Shown here one piece after another: positions 13,624 to 19,110 of a stretch of 19,110 nucleotides of DNA. Origin of the DNA: Lentisphaerota bacterium (GTDB taxonomy: Bacteria > Verrucomicrobiota > Kiritimatiellia > JAAZAB01); assembly GCA_016182435.1 (NCBI GenBank), contig JACPGN010000097.1, forward strand, positions 1-19,110. The letters run 5' to 3'. The first letter of the stretch is position 1. Every line of letters starts with the position of its first letter. The position numbers and the translations under genes are program-made. The notes under the pieces were generated by a model that saw only the letters and a list, made by a program, of their open reading frames with translations, was not told where the DNA came from and did not search any database.

Positions 13624-13716
13624 CAACTCGTTGGAGCCAAAGTGTCGCGCAAGCGGCAGGCGCTTCCAGCGCCTGCCTTACCTCGCGCCACTTTGCCTCA
13701 ACGCTGCCCGTTGGCA
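13618..13716 (+). mobile_element. attC site 7 (best-formed site)
   Basis: R'' GCCTAAC (13618-13624), spacer AACTC, L'' GTTGGAGC (13630-13637), a long stem with AAAGTG/CACTTT at its base and a perfect GGCAGGCGC/GCGCCTGCC hairpin, L' GCCTCAAC (13695-13702), R' GTTGGCA (13710-13716). L'' holds one extra G relative to L'. This is textbook attC anatomy over 99 bp. Confidence 0.9.
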
Positions 13717-13724
13717 AAAAACAG

Positions 13725-14234
13725 ATGAAACGAAATCTACAATTGTCTGGGTTGATCGTGGCGGCGTTACTCGGCGCGTTGCCGCTGTTGTTGATGTCCG
13801 GGGAAACGAATCCACCACCGGATAATCCCAGGTATCATTTCTCGCTCATTTCGGTCGACGACGGAAGCATCGGTCGCTTTGCTTTCCGCCATTCATACGA
13901 TAAGCCAATCCAGTTGTTTGGTTTCGGATTCGAGGGCACCAATGTCTTTAGGGTGCGATTTGAGAGATACCAGAGAGAAGAAGTCGGACGGTGGACAAAT
14001 GTCATGGTCTATTACTGCGGAACGGGAGCACAATACTATCCTATTGAACCAAACAAAGACTACGTGTTCTTAGTCGTGCTTCATCCATTTGAAGAGAAGG
14101 GAACGCGGGGCATTGTTGAACTGGAAGGGAAAGACATCCATATTTACTCAAACCCATTTGACACTGCTGAAATCACTGCGATGGCAAATAAGAAAAGAAC
14201 ACATGCCAACAAGCCGTCGGACCGTACGCGGTAA
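13725..14234 (+). CDS. Hypothetical exported protein, 169 aa
   Basis: The N-terminus is a signal peptide: MKRN, a hydrophobic core LSGLIVAALLGALPLLLM (residues 7-24), and then SGETNPPP, so the mature protein is probably periplasmic. No lipobox cysteine is present. The rest is beta-rich with GFGFEGTNVFRVRFERYQRE (61-80) and VMVYYCGTGAQYYPIEPNKDY (88-108), which resembles a small Ig-like or jelly-roll domain without a family I can name. ATG 13725 lies 8 bp after the attC R' box. The last ten residues (HANKPSDRTR) are encoded by the following attC. Single-gene cassette of about 0.55 kb. Confidence 0.7.
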   Translation: MKRNLQLSGLIVAALLGALPLLLMSGETNPPPDNPRYHFSLISVDDGSIGRFAFRHSYDKPIQLFGFGFEGTNVFRVRFERYQREEVGRWTNVMVYYCGTGAQYYPIEPNKDYVFLVVLHPFEEKGTRGIVELEGKDIHIYSNPFDTAEITAMANKKRTHANKPSDRTR

Positions 14235-14262
14235 CCCGCGCTGGTCAACGCCGCCGTTCTGC
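14204..14262 (+). mobile_element. attC site 8
   Basis: R'' TGCCAAC (14204-14210), L'' GTCGGACC (14216-14223), small GCGG-taac-CCGC hairpin, L' GGTCAAC (14243-14249), R' GTTCTGC (14256-14262). L'' has one extra G relative to L'. The stop of the preceding gene lies within the hairpin. Confidence 0.8.
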
Positions 14263-14271
14263 GGAAGAAGT

Positions 14272-14547
14272 ATGAGACGCCAGAAATATGCTGATGGGAC
14301 CGAAATCCATGTCGGCGAACGTGTCTTCTACCACGGTCAAGCGGGAAGAATCGTGATCGTCGCCGCGCACGGAGAATACGCTCCTGACTACCCGAAGGAG
14401 GAATGGAGCGCTATCACCACCGGGCTGATGATCCACTTCGACAACGGAGCCATACTGCATTTCGAATTGCCGGACGCCCATTTCTCCAAGAACTGGAAAG
14501 AAAGCTGGGATGGGACGCAGAACAACGGCGTCGAACCTATTCGGTGA
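14272..14547 (+). CDS. Small conserved-looking hypothetical protein, 91 aa
   Basis: The product has a beta-barrel-like pattern: YADGTEIHVGERVFYHGQAG (6-25), GRIVIVAAHGEYAPDYPKEEW (25-45), GLMIHFDNGAILHFELPD (51-68). I recall small orphan proteins with this GDRV...GEY...YPEEEW...G.MI.FDNGA layout; some are thought to be immunity-like, but I cannot name the family. ATG 14272 is preferred because the attC ends at 14262 and GGAAGAAG provides a ribosome site. The final ten residues (TQNNGVEPIR) come from the next attC. At about 330 bp it is the shortest cassette here. Confidence 0.65.
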   Translation: MRRQKYADGTEIHVGERVFYHGQAGRIVIVAAHGEYAPDYPKEEWSAITTGLMIHFDNGAILHFELPDAHFSKNWKESWDGTQNNGVEPIR

Positions 14548-14589
14548 CCCGCAACGGACCCGCCTCAAGGTTCACGCCGCCCATTGGCC
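14517..14589 (+). mobile_element. attC site 9
   Basis: Left outer box GCAGAAC (14517-14523), L'' GTCGAACC (14530-14537), variable stem, L' GGTTCAC (14569-14575), R' ATTGGCC (14583-14589). GGCGTCGAACCT pairs with AGGTTCACGCC with one extra C in the left arm. As in attC site 2, R' starts ATT and L' ends CAC, which hints at a shared variant class. Confidence 0.75.
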
Positions 14590-14644
14590 AGTATTGAAAG
14601 TAGAGGTGGCGACGGGCAACCCGCGCCACTACGCTGACGCCGCC

Positions 14645-15694
14645 ATGCAAGCGAGACACAGTATTCGCTGGACGATAGACAAGCAAAACCCAGTCATCTC
14701 TCCTGGCGTCCTCCACCCGCCTTTTGACGAAGCCCGGGCCGGGGCGGCCCATATCGTTGAGCTGGGGAGTGCATACCGGATGCTCTACTGGGGCAGCGAC
14801 CGAGGGGGCCGGAACTACATCCTTCAAGCCCAGTCAGCCGTTCGGACCCCCAATCGCTGGCGACCACTCGGGGATGTATTGATTGGCCCTCAGCGTGATG
14901 CCACCTACAATTCTCAAGGCCCCGGATTCCCTTTCCTCCTGCCGGTGACGCCCGCCCGCTGGTTTCTCTACTTCACCGCGTGGGGAACGCGGGCGAACGG
15001 CAAGCTGCCGAACACGACAGGAGTAGCCGTCTCGGACGATAGAGGCGCGAGTTGGCGCTACCATGCGGAGAACCCCATCATTCCTCTTGACCGACACTAC
15101 GACGCTGAAGGGACCGGCAGCGTCTGGGTCTTGCGCGAGAACGACAGATTCCGCATGTACTATACCGCCATCGGAAGATACTTCCCCAAGCCCCACGGTG
15201 TCGCCACCGGCCACGGCGACACGATTCCGGAAATTGGAATCGCCTATGCCGAATCCGAGGATGGAATTCATTGGCAAAAGCCCGTCGCTCACCTTCTCGT
15301 CGCCCCGCGGGGCCGTGCCGTGACGCCGTATGAGTACATTTGTTCAAAGCCCTGTGTCATCAAATGGCGGGGCGGGTACGTTATGTGGGTCAACACCTTC
15401 GGGACGGCCTACCGTGTCCACCGACTCACCAGCACAGACGGGCTGCACTGGCAGTGGGCCGAGCGGCACGGGCCGGATGGTGAGCTTGGTGTCGGGAACG
15501 TTGGAACTTTCGACGACCAGCAAAGGTCATACCCAACCGTCGTCTTCCGCAACGGCAATCTCCACTGTTGGTTCACGGGAAATCGCTTTGGGGCAACTGG
15601 TATGGGCTACGCCTTGGCCAGTGCACGACCCGAAGACGAAGGGGGCGAAACTGGCGAACAAGGCGGTTCCGGCGGCCCAGTAAATGTCAGATAG
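14645..15694 (+). CDS. Glycosidase-like five-bladed beta-propeller protein (GH43/GH32/GH130-related fold)
   Basis: The 349-aa product has the repeated strand pattern of the beta-fructosidase superfamily: NPVISPGVLHPPFDEARAGA (11-30), YRMLYWGSD, WFLYFTAWG, GVAVSDDRGASWRYHAENPI, GSVWVLRENDRFRMYYTAI, IGIAYAESEDGIHWQKP, SKPCVIKWRGGYVMWVNTFG, STDGLHWQWAE, and a closing SYPTVVFRNGNLHCWFTGNR. Conserved acids in the blades (D24, E157 in DAEGTGSVW) could be catalytic, but I cannot assign a family or substrate. No signal peptide is evident. ATG 14645 is the first ATG after the attC; TTG 14594 or GTG 14606 are alternatives, and ribosome sites are poor. The stop overlaps the pdxB stop by 8 bp and no attC follows it, so it may be the truncated last cassette or resident DNA at the array edge. 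Confidence 0.75.
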   Translation: MQARHSIRWTIDKQNPVISPGVLHPPFDEARAGAAHIVELGSAYRMLYWGSDRGGRNYILQAQSAVRTPNRWRPLGDVLIGPQRDATYNSQGPGFPFLLPVTPARWFLYFTAWGTRANGKLPNTTGVAVSDDRGASWRYHAENPIIPLDRHYDAEGTGSVWVLRENDRFRMYYTAIGRYFPKPHGVATGHGDTIPEIGIAYAESEDGIHWQKPVAHLLVAPRGRAVTPYEYICSKPCVIKWRGGYVMWVNTFGTAYRVHRLTSTDGLHWQWAERHGPDGELGVGNVGTFDDQQRSYPTVVFRNGNLHCWFTGNRFGATGMGYALASARPEDEGGETGEQGGSGGPVNVR

Positions 15695-16925
15695 CGAACC
15701 CGAGCTTGCGAACTTTATTCTCAAGCGGCGCATTCCCTGCGGGCAGCATCACGCGCGTGAACCGGAACTCGCGGCGGATGGGGTAATTCCGGCGGAGTTG
15801 CTCAAAATGCCTGCCGCGCGTTTTAGCGTCCGGCTTGCCGCGCGTTTTAGCGTCCGGTTCACTGCGCGTTGGGGCGTCTGCCCCGGCGACCGCGCGCAGG
15901 CGCCGGTCATCGGCCTCGATATCATAGACCTGCCGCACGATCTGCCAGAGCACGGCTTCTTCGCTTTGGCCCGCGGGCAGGTCTACGCGGATTTCCGGAA
16001 CAATGGGCGGCGGCAATGCGCCTTCCGGAGTCCAGGTTGGCTCCACCCCTAGGAAGCGGCAAGCCGCCTGATACACCATGACGGTTCCCATGACCTTACC
16101 CTCGAACGAGTGGCCGGCAATATGCGGCGTGGCGATATCCGCTTTGGCCAGAACATCGGTCCGGAACTCGGGCTCGCCTTCCCATGTATCTATTATGGCA
16201 TAAGCGACTTTGCCGGCGGCGCGGCAAGCCAGAAACGCGTCGGAATCCATTACGGCCCCGCGCGCGGTGTTAAGAAATATAGCGCCAGGCTTAAGCCGCT
16301 CAAAGAAGCGCTCCTCGGCCAGATGCCAGGTTGGGTAGCTGCCGGTTCTGGTGAGGGGCACGTGCAAGCTCAGAATATCGGCCTCGGCCAACACTTGCGC
16401 CAACGGCAGGAAGACCGGATTTTTTTCGGCCGCCTGCCCGCCTGCCCAAGCCCGGCCAGGGAGCCCGGTCAGGGCCTGCCGGGGCGGATCGTTCTGCAAG
16501 ACACGCAGACCAAGGGCTTGCGCCTTCTGGAGAACCTTGCTGCCCACGTTGCCGACGCCGACGATGCCCAGCGTTTTGCCTGAAAGCGTAAACCCATGGC
16601 GCTGAGCAAGGCACAGCAAAGCAACCGCAACGTATTCCGCAACGCTGTTAGCGTTACTGCCCGGCGCCGCGCACCAGTTGATGCCGGAGCGCTCGAGGTA
16701 AGGCAAGTCCAGATGATCCGTCCCGATTGTGGTCGTGCCGACAAACCGGACGCGACTGCCCGAGAGCAGTTCGCGGTCCACGCGCAAGGTCGAGCGGATT
16801 ATAAGCAACTCGGTATCCCGCACTCGCGCGGCGGTGATTTCCTTTGGCGGTAGAATCAGCAGATCGCCCTGCGGCCCGAACGCCTCTAAAGCATAGGGAA
16901 TATTGGTGGCGCAAATTATTTTCAT
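15687..16925 (-). CDS. pdxB: Erythronate-4-phosphate dehydrogenase (PdxB-like D-2-hydroxyacid dehydrogenase)
   Basis: Cytosolic NAD-dependent enzyme of the DXP-dependent pyridoxal-phosphate pathway, oxidising 4-phospho-D-erythronate. The 412-aa product has the D-isomer 2-hydroxyacid dehydrogenase layout: N-terminal substrate domain, Rossmann motif GIVGVGNVG (120-128), LSLHVPLTRTG (185-195), catalytic R222 (NTARGAV), E251 region (DTWEGEPE) and H268 (TPHIAGHSFEGK). The AGHSFEGKVMGT and WHLAEERFF stretches and a C-terminal dimerisation domain (about 305-412) are specific to PdxB. ATG 16925 is preferred to the upstream TTG because MKIICATNIPYA is a normal start. Two oddities: an insertion at 149-170 and a threefold eight-residue repeat at 350-373, which together explain a length above the usual 380. 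It converges on the last array gene with an 8-bp overlap. Confidence 0.92.
   Translation of the reverse strand: MKIICATNIPYALEAFGPQGDLLILPPKEITAARVRDTELLIIRSTLRVDRELLSGSRVRFVGTTTIGTDHLDLPYLERSGINWCAAPGSNANSVAEYVAVALLCLAQRHGFTLSGKTLGIVGVGNVGSKVLQKAQALGLRVLQNDPPRQALTGLPGRAWAGGQAAEKNPVFLPLAQVLAEADILSLHVPLTRTGSYPTWHLAEERFFERLKPGAIFLNTARGAVMDSDAFLACRAAGKVAYAIIDTWEGEPEFRTDVLAKADIATPHIAGHSFEGKVMGTVMVYQAACRFLGVEPTWTPEGALPPPIVPEIRVDLPAGQSEEAVLWQIVRQVYDIEADDRRLRAVAGADAPTRSEPDAKTRGKPDAKTRGRHFEQLRRNYPIRREFRFTRVMLPAGNAPLENKVRKLGFAI
15813..15884 (-). repeat. Three 24-bp tandem repeats within pdxB
   Basis: Two near-identical units, 15813-15836 and 15837-15860 (each beginning GCCGCGCGTTTTAGCGTCCG), and a diverged third unit, 15861-15884. 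A 24-bp unit is eight codons, so the frame is kept and the protein carries the repeated DAKTRGKP motif at residues about 350-373. It sits in the dimerisation domain between two strands. Confidence 0.85.
16416..16481 (-). repeat. Low-complexity in-frame insertion in the pdxB Rossmann domain
   Basis: Codes for residues about 149-170 (RQALTGLPGRAWAGGQAAEK), which interrupt the normal sequence between the second Rossmann strand (QNDPP) and PLAQVLAEADILSLHVPLT. The DNA is GC-rich and partly self-complementary (GCCCGG and CCGGTC elements) and contains GCCTGCCCAAGC, found inverted near 3000. Boundaries are inferred from family spacing. Confidence 0.5.
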
Positions 16926-17046
16926 GGCCGGGGACAGCAGCTTATAACCCGGCAACTTGCAGATCAAGATTTCAATCAGGACCCTGGCCAGGCCACTGGG
17001 TCAAAGGCTCTAAGGCGGGCTATGCCCGCAACCCATTATCCAACAC

Positions 17047-17169
17047 AATATCCAATATTCAACAAGGAATATCCAATAACCAAGTTCAGAGAATCGCCGA
17101 CAACGTGTAAGGGGTGTTTTTGTTTCCTTTCTTCATCATTGGTTATTGAGGGTTGGATATTGGATATTC
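17047..17169. repeat. Inverted repeat pair of TATCCAATA-type elements
   Basis: The left arm (17047-17084) contains GAATATCCAATAACCAA; the right arm (17137-17169) contains TTGGTTATTG and GGATATTGGATATTC, its near reverse complement in pieces. About 50 bp lie between. The arrangement resembles a small palindromic non-autonomous element or a dispersed intergenic repeat. Confidence 0.55.
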
Positions 17170-17176
17170 TTATTAC

Positions 17177-17204
17177 AAAGATACACGCAAAAATGTGTAT
17201 CTTT
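17177..17204. terminator. Perfect 10-bp hairpin with AT-rich loop
   Basis: AAAGATACAC (17177-17186) and GTGTATCTTT (17195-17204) pair perfectly around GCAAAAAT. It is 140 bp upstream of the exported-protein gene and could be an operator, a regulatory RNA hairpin or a weak terminator. Nothing decides between these. Confidence 0.35.
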
Positions 17205-17343
17205 ACGGGAAATGGTCTAATGTAGTGCCCCTAAAGTTTCTTTACAATTATCGAATTACGAATTACGAATCATCTTCCGCATTTGGCTTGCGTTCTTGAC
17301 CGCAATATCCCATAAGCATTACCAGTTAGAACCGGAGCAAGTC

Positions 17344-19110
17344 ATGAAGCGATTCTTGGTTAGCCGCTGCCCAGTCCGCCCGCCTACAACGCTACCCAGC
17401 CCGCAGTCGCTACGCTCCAGCGTTGCGGGCGGATGCGTAGTATTGCGGGTGGGTTTATATGTCTTGGCGCTCGGCGCGCTTTGTGCGCCGGCCGGCGCCA
17501 CCACCTACACGTGGAATGCGAATACCACGGGCGACTGGTCCGCCGCCGCAAATTGGACCCCTTCCGGGCCGCCCAACGACGGGGATGACGCCGTCATCAC
17601 CAACTCCGGCGCGAGCGTGATCCTCTCAAGTTCCTCATCGAACCTGGCTTCCCTTACGCTCAGCAAGACCCTCACGTTCACCAACTGGGACACGGCCCTG
17701 ACGGCAACGAACGTTACGATTCTGACGAATGGCGCCATGACCCTGCCCGCGGCGTTCACCAACAACCAGATGTCCAACCGGGTGTGGATTGTGTGCTCGA
17801 ACCTTCTGGTCGCATCCGGCGGCAGTATTTCCACGGACGGAAAAGGATATAAAGGCGGTCCCGTATCAGGAGGGAACGGCAATGGGCCGGGCTATGGCCA
17901 AGGCGTGAACGGCAATTGGGATTGCTCCGGCGCCGGACATGGCGGCAATGGCGGCGATGGTGGAATCGAGACCGTCGGCAGGCTACCCGGCGGAAGTGTT
18001 TATGACTCAACGAACGCGCCGACGAGTCCCGGCAGCGGAGGCGGCAGCAGCTACGCCGGCGGTGTAACCGGCGGCAGCGGTGGCGGAGCGGTGCTGATTG
18101 AAGCAACCGGCGCAGTGACGGTCAACGGCGCCATTAACGCCAATGGAACCGTTGCCGGCGGTGATTTGTATAGCGCCGGCGGTTCGGGCGGCAGTATTTA
18201 CATAACCTGCGACATATTTGCGGGGACGAATGGCGTAGTGAGCGCTGCCGGCGCCAAAGGCCAAACCTACGGCGGCGGCGGGGGTGGCGGACGTATAGCG
18301 GTGGCATACAATCCGGCATCGCAAAGTTCCGCGCCGCCCCCGTCGGTCCGGTTTTCCGTCTTGCTGGGAACCAACGGGCCTGCCAGGTGGGCGAGATTTA
18401 ATGAATTAGAAAACTATTTTGGAACGGCAAGCGAGTTGGGAACGCTTTACTTTCCTGACACAAACATTCTGGACGGAACGTTCATGCCACACAGCGGTAA
18501 TTTGATAATTCCCAACTTCACTTCATGGGCGCTCAATAGTCTGACGATCAGCAATGGAACGCTGCAATTGGTTGGAACGGGATTCATTACCGGCAGTACC
18601 GGGGTGCTGCATATGGCAACGGGCGGCGTTATCAACTGTGGGGGCAATCTGACGCTGACCAATGGCGGGGCGCTATACGTATATGGCGCCGTGACCAACA
18701 GTGGGACGCCCGATTATGGTTCGCTGGTGAGCGTTACCGGCGATATTTCAATTGCGTCTAACTCGTGGGTTTATCCGTATTCTCAGAACACGAACGGCGG
18801 CTCGCCTCTTTTTCGCGTGCGTAATCTCATGATAGCCACCAACGGCGGGATCAATGCCAATGGAACGGGCTTCGATCGCGGAGGAGACGGATCGGCGGCC
18901 AGAAACGGGTTGGGCCCCGGCTATGGTTACGGGAACGCGAGCTACCGCCCTACAGGCGCCGGTTACGGTGCACCAGGGGGCCGGTCCTCTTTACTCGCCA
19001 GTCGGGGCGCAACCTACGGATATTCCAATGCGCCGGTTCATCCGGGCAGCAGTGGAGGAGAAAGTAAAGTCGGTATCGGCTATATGGGTGCTCGCGGCGG
19101 GGGGCTGATC
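17344..19110 (+). CDS. Giant exported glycine/asparagine-rich repeat protein, N-terminal part (runs off the window)
   Basis: The frame is open from ATG 17344 to the window end (589 codons, incomplete). A hydrophobic signal-peptide core and cleavage region (VGLYVLALGALCAPAGA, ending near residue 52) precedes TYTWNANTTGDWSAAANWTP, an opening common in autotransporter-like secreted proteins of Verrucomicrobiota relatives. The body is a parallel-beta-helix-like run of NGG, TNG and SGG turns. A glycine-rich module of about 95 residues occurs twice: residues 158-252 (NGPGYGQG, GAGHGGNGG, NAPTSPGSGGG) and 500-589 (LGPGYGYG, GAGYGAPGG, NAPVHPGSSGG). Expected location is the outer membrane or outside, as an adhesin or surface layer; this is inference. 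Residues about 11-30 come from a palindromic insertion that lengthens the signal-peptide front; TTG 17440 (then RVGLYVLALGALCAPAGA) is an alternative start. Confidence 0.82.
   Translation, partial: MKRFLVSRCPVRPPTTLPSPQSLRSSVAGGCVVLRVGLYVLALGALCAPAGATTYTWNANTTGDWSAAANWTPSGPPNDGDDAVITNSGASVILSSSSSNLASLTLSKTLTFTNWDTALTATNVTILTNGAMTLPAAFTNNQMSNRVWIVCSNLLVASGGSISTDGKGYKGGPVSGGNGNGPGYGQGVNGNWDCSGAGHGGNGGDGGIETVGRLPGGSVYDSTNAPTSPGSGGGSSYAGGVTGGSGGGAVLIEATGAVTVNGAINANGTVAGGDLYSAGGSGGSIYITCDIFAGTNGVVSAAGAKGQTYGGGGGGGRIAVAYNPASQSSAPPPSVRFSVLLGTNGPARWARFNELENYFGTASELGTLYFPDTNILDGTFMPHSGNLIIPNFTSWALNSLTISNGTLQLVGTGFITGSTGVLHMATGGVINCGGNLTLTNGGALYVYGAVTNSGTPDYGSLVSVTGDISIASNSWVYPYSQNTNGGSPLFRVRNLMIATNGGINANGTGFDRGGDGSAARNGLGPGYGYGNASYRPTGAGYGAPGGRSSLLASRGATYGYSNAPVHPGSSGGESKVGIGYMGARGGGLI
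17376..17432 (+). repeat. Palindromic element inside the signal-peptide region of the exported protein
   Basis: CCGCCCGC (17376-17383) and CAACGCT (17387-17393) pair with AGCGTTGCGGGCGG (17419-17432), with a three-base CTA bulge. It resembles the palindrome at 1832-1869 in xer (12 of 14 bases shared in the right arm), so both may be copies of one dispersed element. Confidence 0.6.

Larger units (their letters stand above)
6589..14589 (+). mobile_element. Integron-type gene cassette array without a visible integrase (CALIN-like)
   Basis: About 8 kb of short, unrelated, plus-strand genes are punctuated by attC-like sites ending near 7885, 8488, 10494, 11651, 12240, 12728, 13716, 14262 and 14589, with a weaker one near 9307. 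Inter-site distances are typically 0.3-1.2 kb, the usual cassette size range. Every site has the same orientation and the left-arm extra base that gives attC its polarity. Gene content (toxin-antitoxin pairs, orphan membrane and small proteins) is typical of chromosomal cassette arrays. No integron integrase is in the window; the Xer protein nearby is a housekeeping recombinase. Left edge is uncertain; the right edge is the last attC or the glycosidase-like gene beyond it. Confidence 0.85.
16926..17343. other. 418-bp divergent intergenic region with nested inverted repeats
   Basis: No gene seen. It separates pdxB (minus) from the giant exported-protein gene (plus), so it should hold both promoters. 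The centre is AT-rich and made of repeats: ATATCCAAT-type elements at 17047-17084 recur in inverted form at 17137-17169, followed by a 10-bp-arm hairpin at 17177-17204 and a short tandem of CGAATTA near 17249-17270. This repeat style suggests a dispersed non-coding element. Confidence 0.6.

Noticed and set aside
7819..14589. Regular spacing of repeats as a CRISPR array
   Set aside because: The repeats are imperfect, differ in length and sequence, lie 0.3-2 kb apart and flank genes, so spacer-repeat structure is absent.

Overview
The window looks like a chromosomal piece of a Gram-negative bacterium of moderate to high GC, probably of the Planctomycetes-Verrucomicrobia-Chlamydiae group; Kiritimatiellota, Lentisphaerota or another Verrucomicrobiota relative is my best guess. 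That guess rests on a Kdo transferase (hence lipid A), a very large glycine- and asparagine-rich exported protein of a type common in that group, and low-complexity palindromic insertions inside housekeeping genes. The placement is inference from style, not a database match.

Left block (1-6446, all minus strand): reading in the direction of transcription, tlyA, nadK, an unrecognised 196-aa gene, dprA, a 418-bp gap, a Xer tyrosine recombinase and waaA. Spacing is tight (ATGA overlap between tlyA and nadK, 6 bp between xer and waaA), so these are one or two housekeeping operons.

Middle block (about 6580-14600, all plus strand): this is the main discovery. Small unrelated genes are separated by 57-99-bp imperfect inverted repeats with the anatomy of integron attC sites: an outer RYYYAAC-like box, an inner box carrying one extra unpaired base in the left arm, a variable hairpin, an inner (C)AAC box, and an outer GTTRRRY-like box. 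I find seven good sites, one atypical palindromic site, one less certain site and one weak candidate, all in the same orientation. No integron integrase lies in the window, so the block reads as a cassette array without integrase (CALIN type), or as the distal part of a longer integron. Cassette contents: membrane proteins, a fused BrnT-BrnA toxin-antitoxin, an ICMT/PEMT-like methyltransferase, two HicBA modules, one VapBC module, a six-bladed kelch protein, a KTSC-SprT metallopeptidase, an exported protein, a 91-aa small protein and a glycosidase-like beta-propeller. Several cassette proteins have their last 10-21 residues written by the attC site itself.

Right block (15687-19110): minus-strand pdxB, which overlaps the last array gene tail to tail and carries two low-complexity insertions; a 418-bp divergent intergenic region full of inverted repeats; and a plus-strand giant exported repeat protein that runs off the window end.

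The four toxin-antitoxin modules probably help keep the array in place, while the other cassettes are an unordered collection of accessory functions. No tRNA, rRNA, CRISPR array or transposase was seen.
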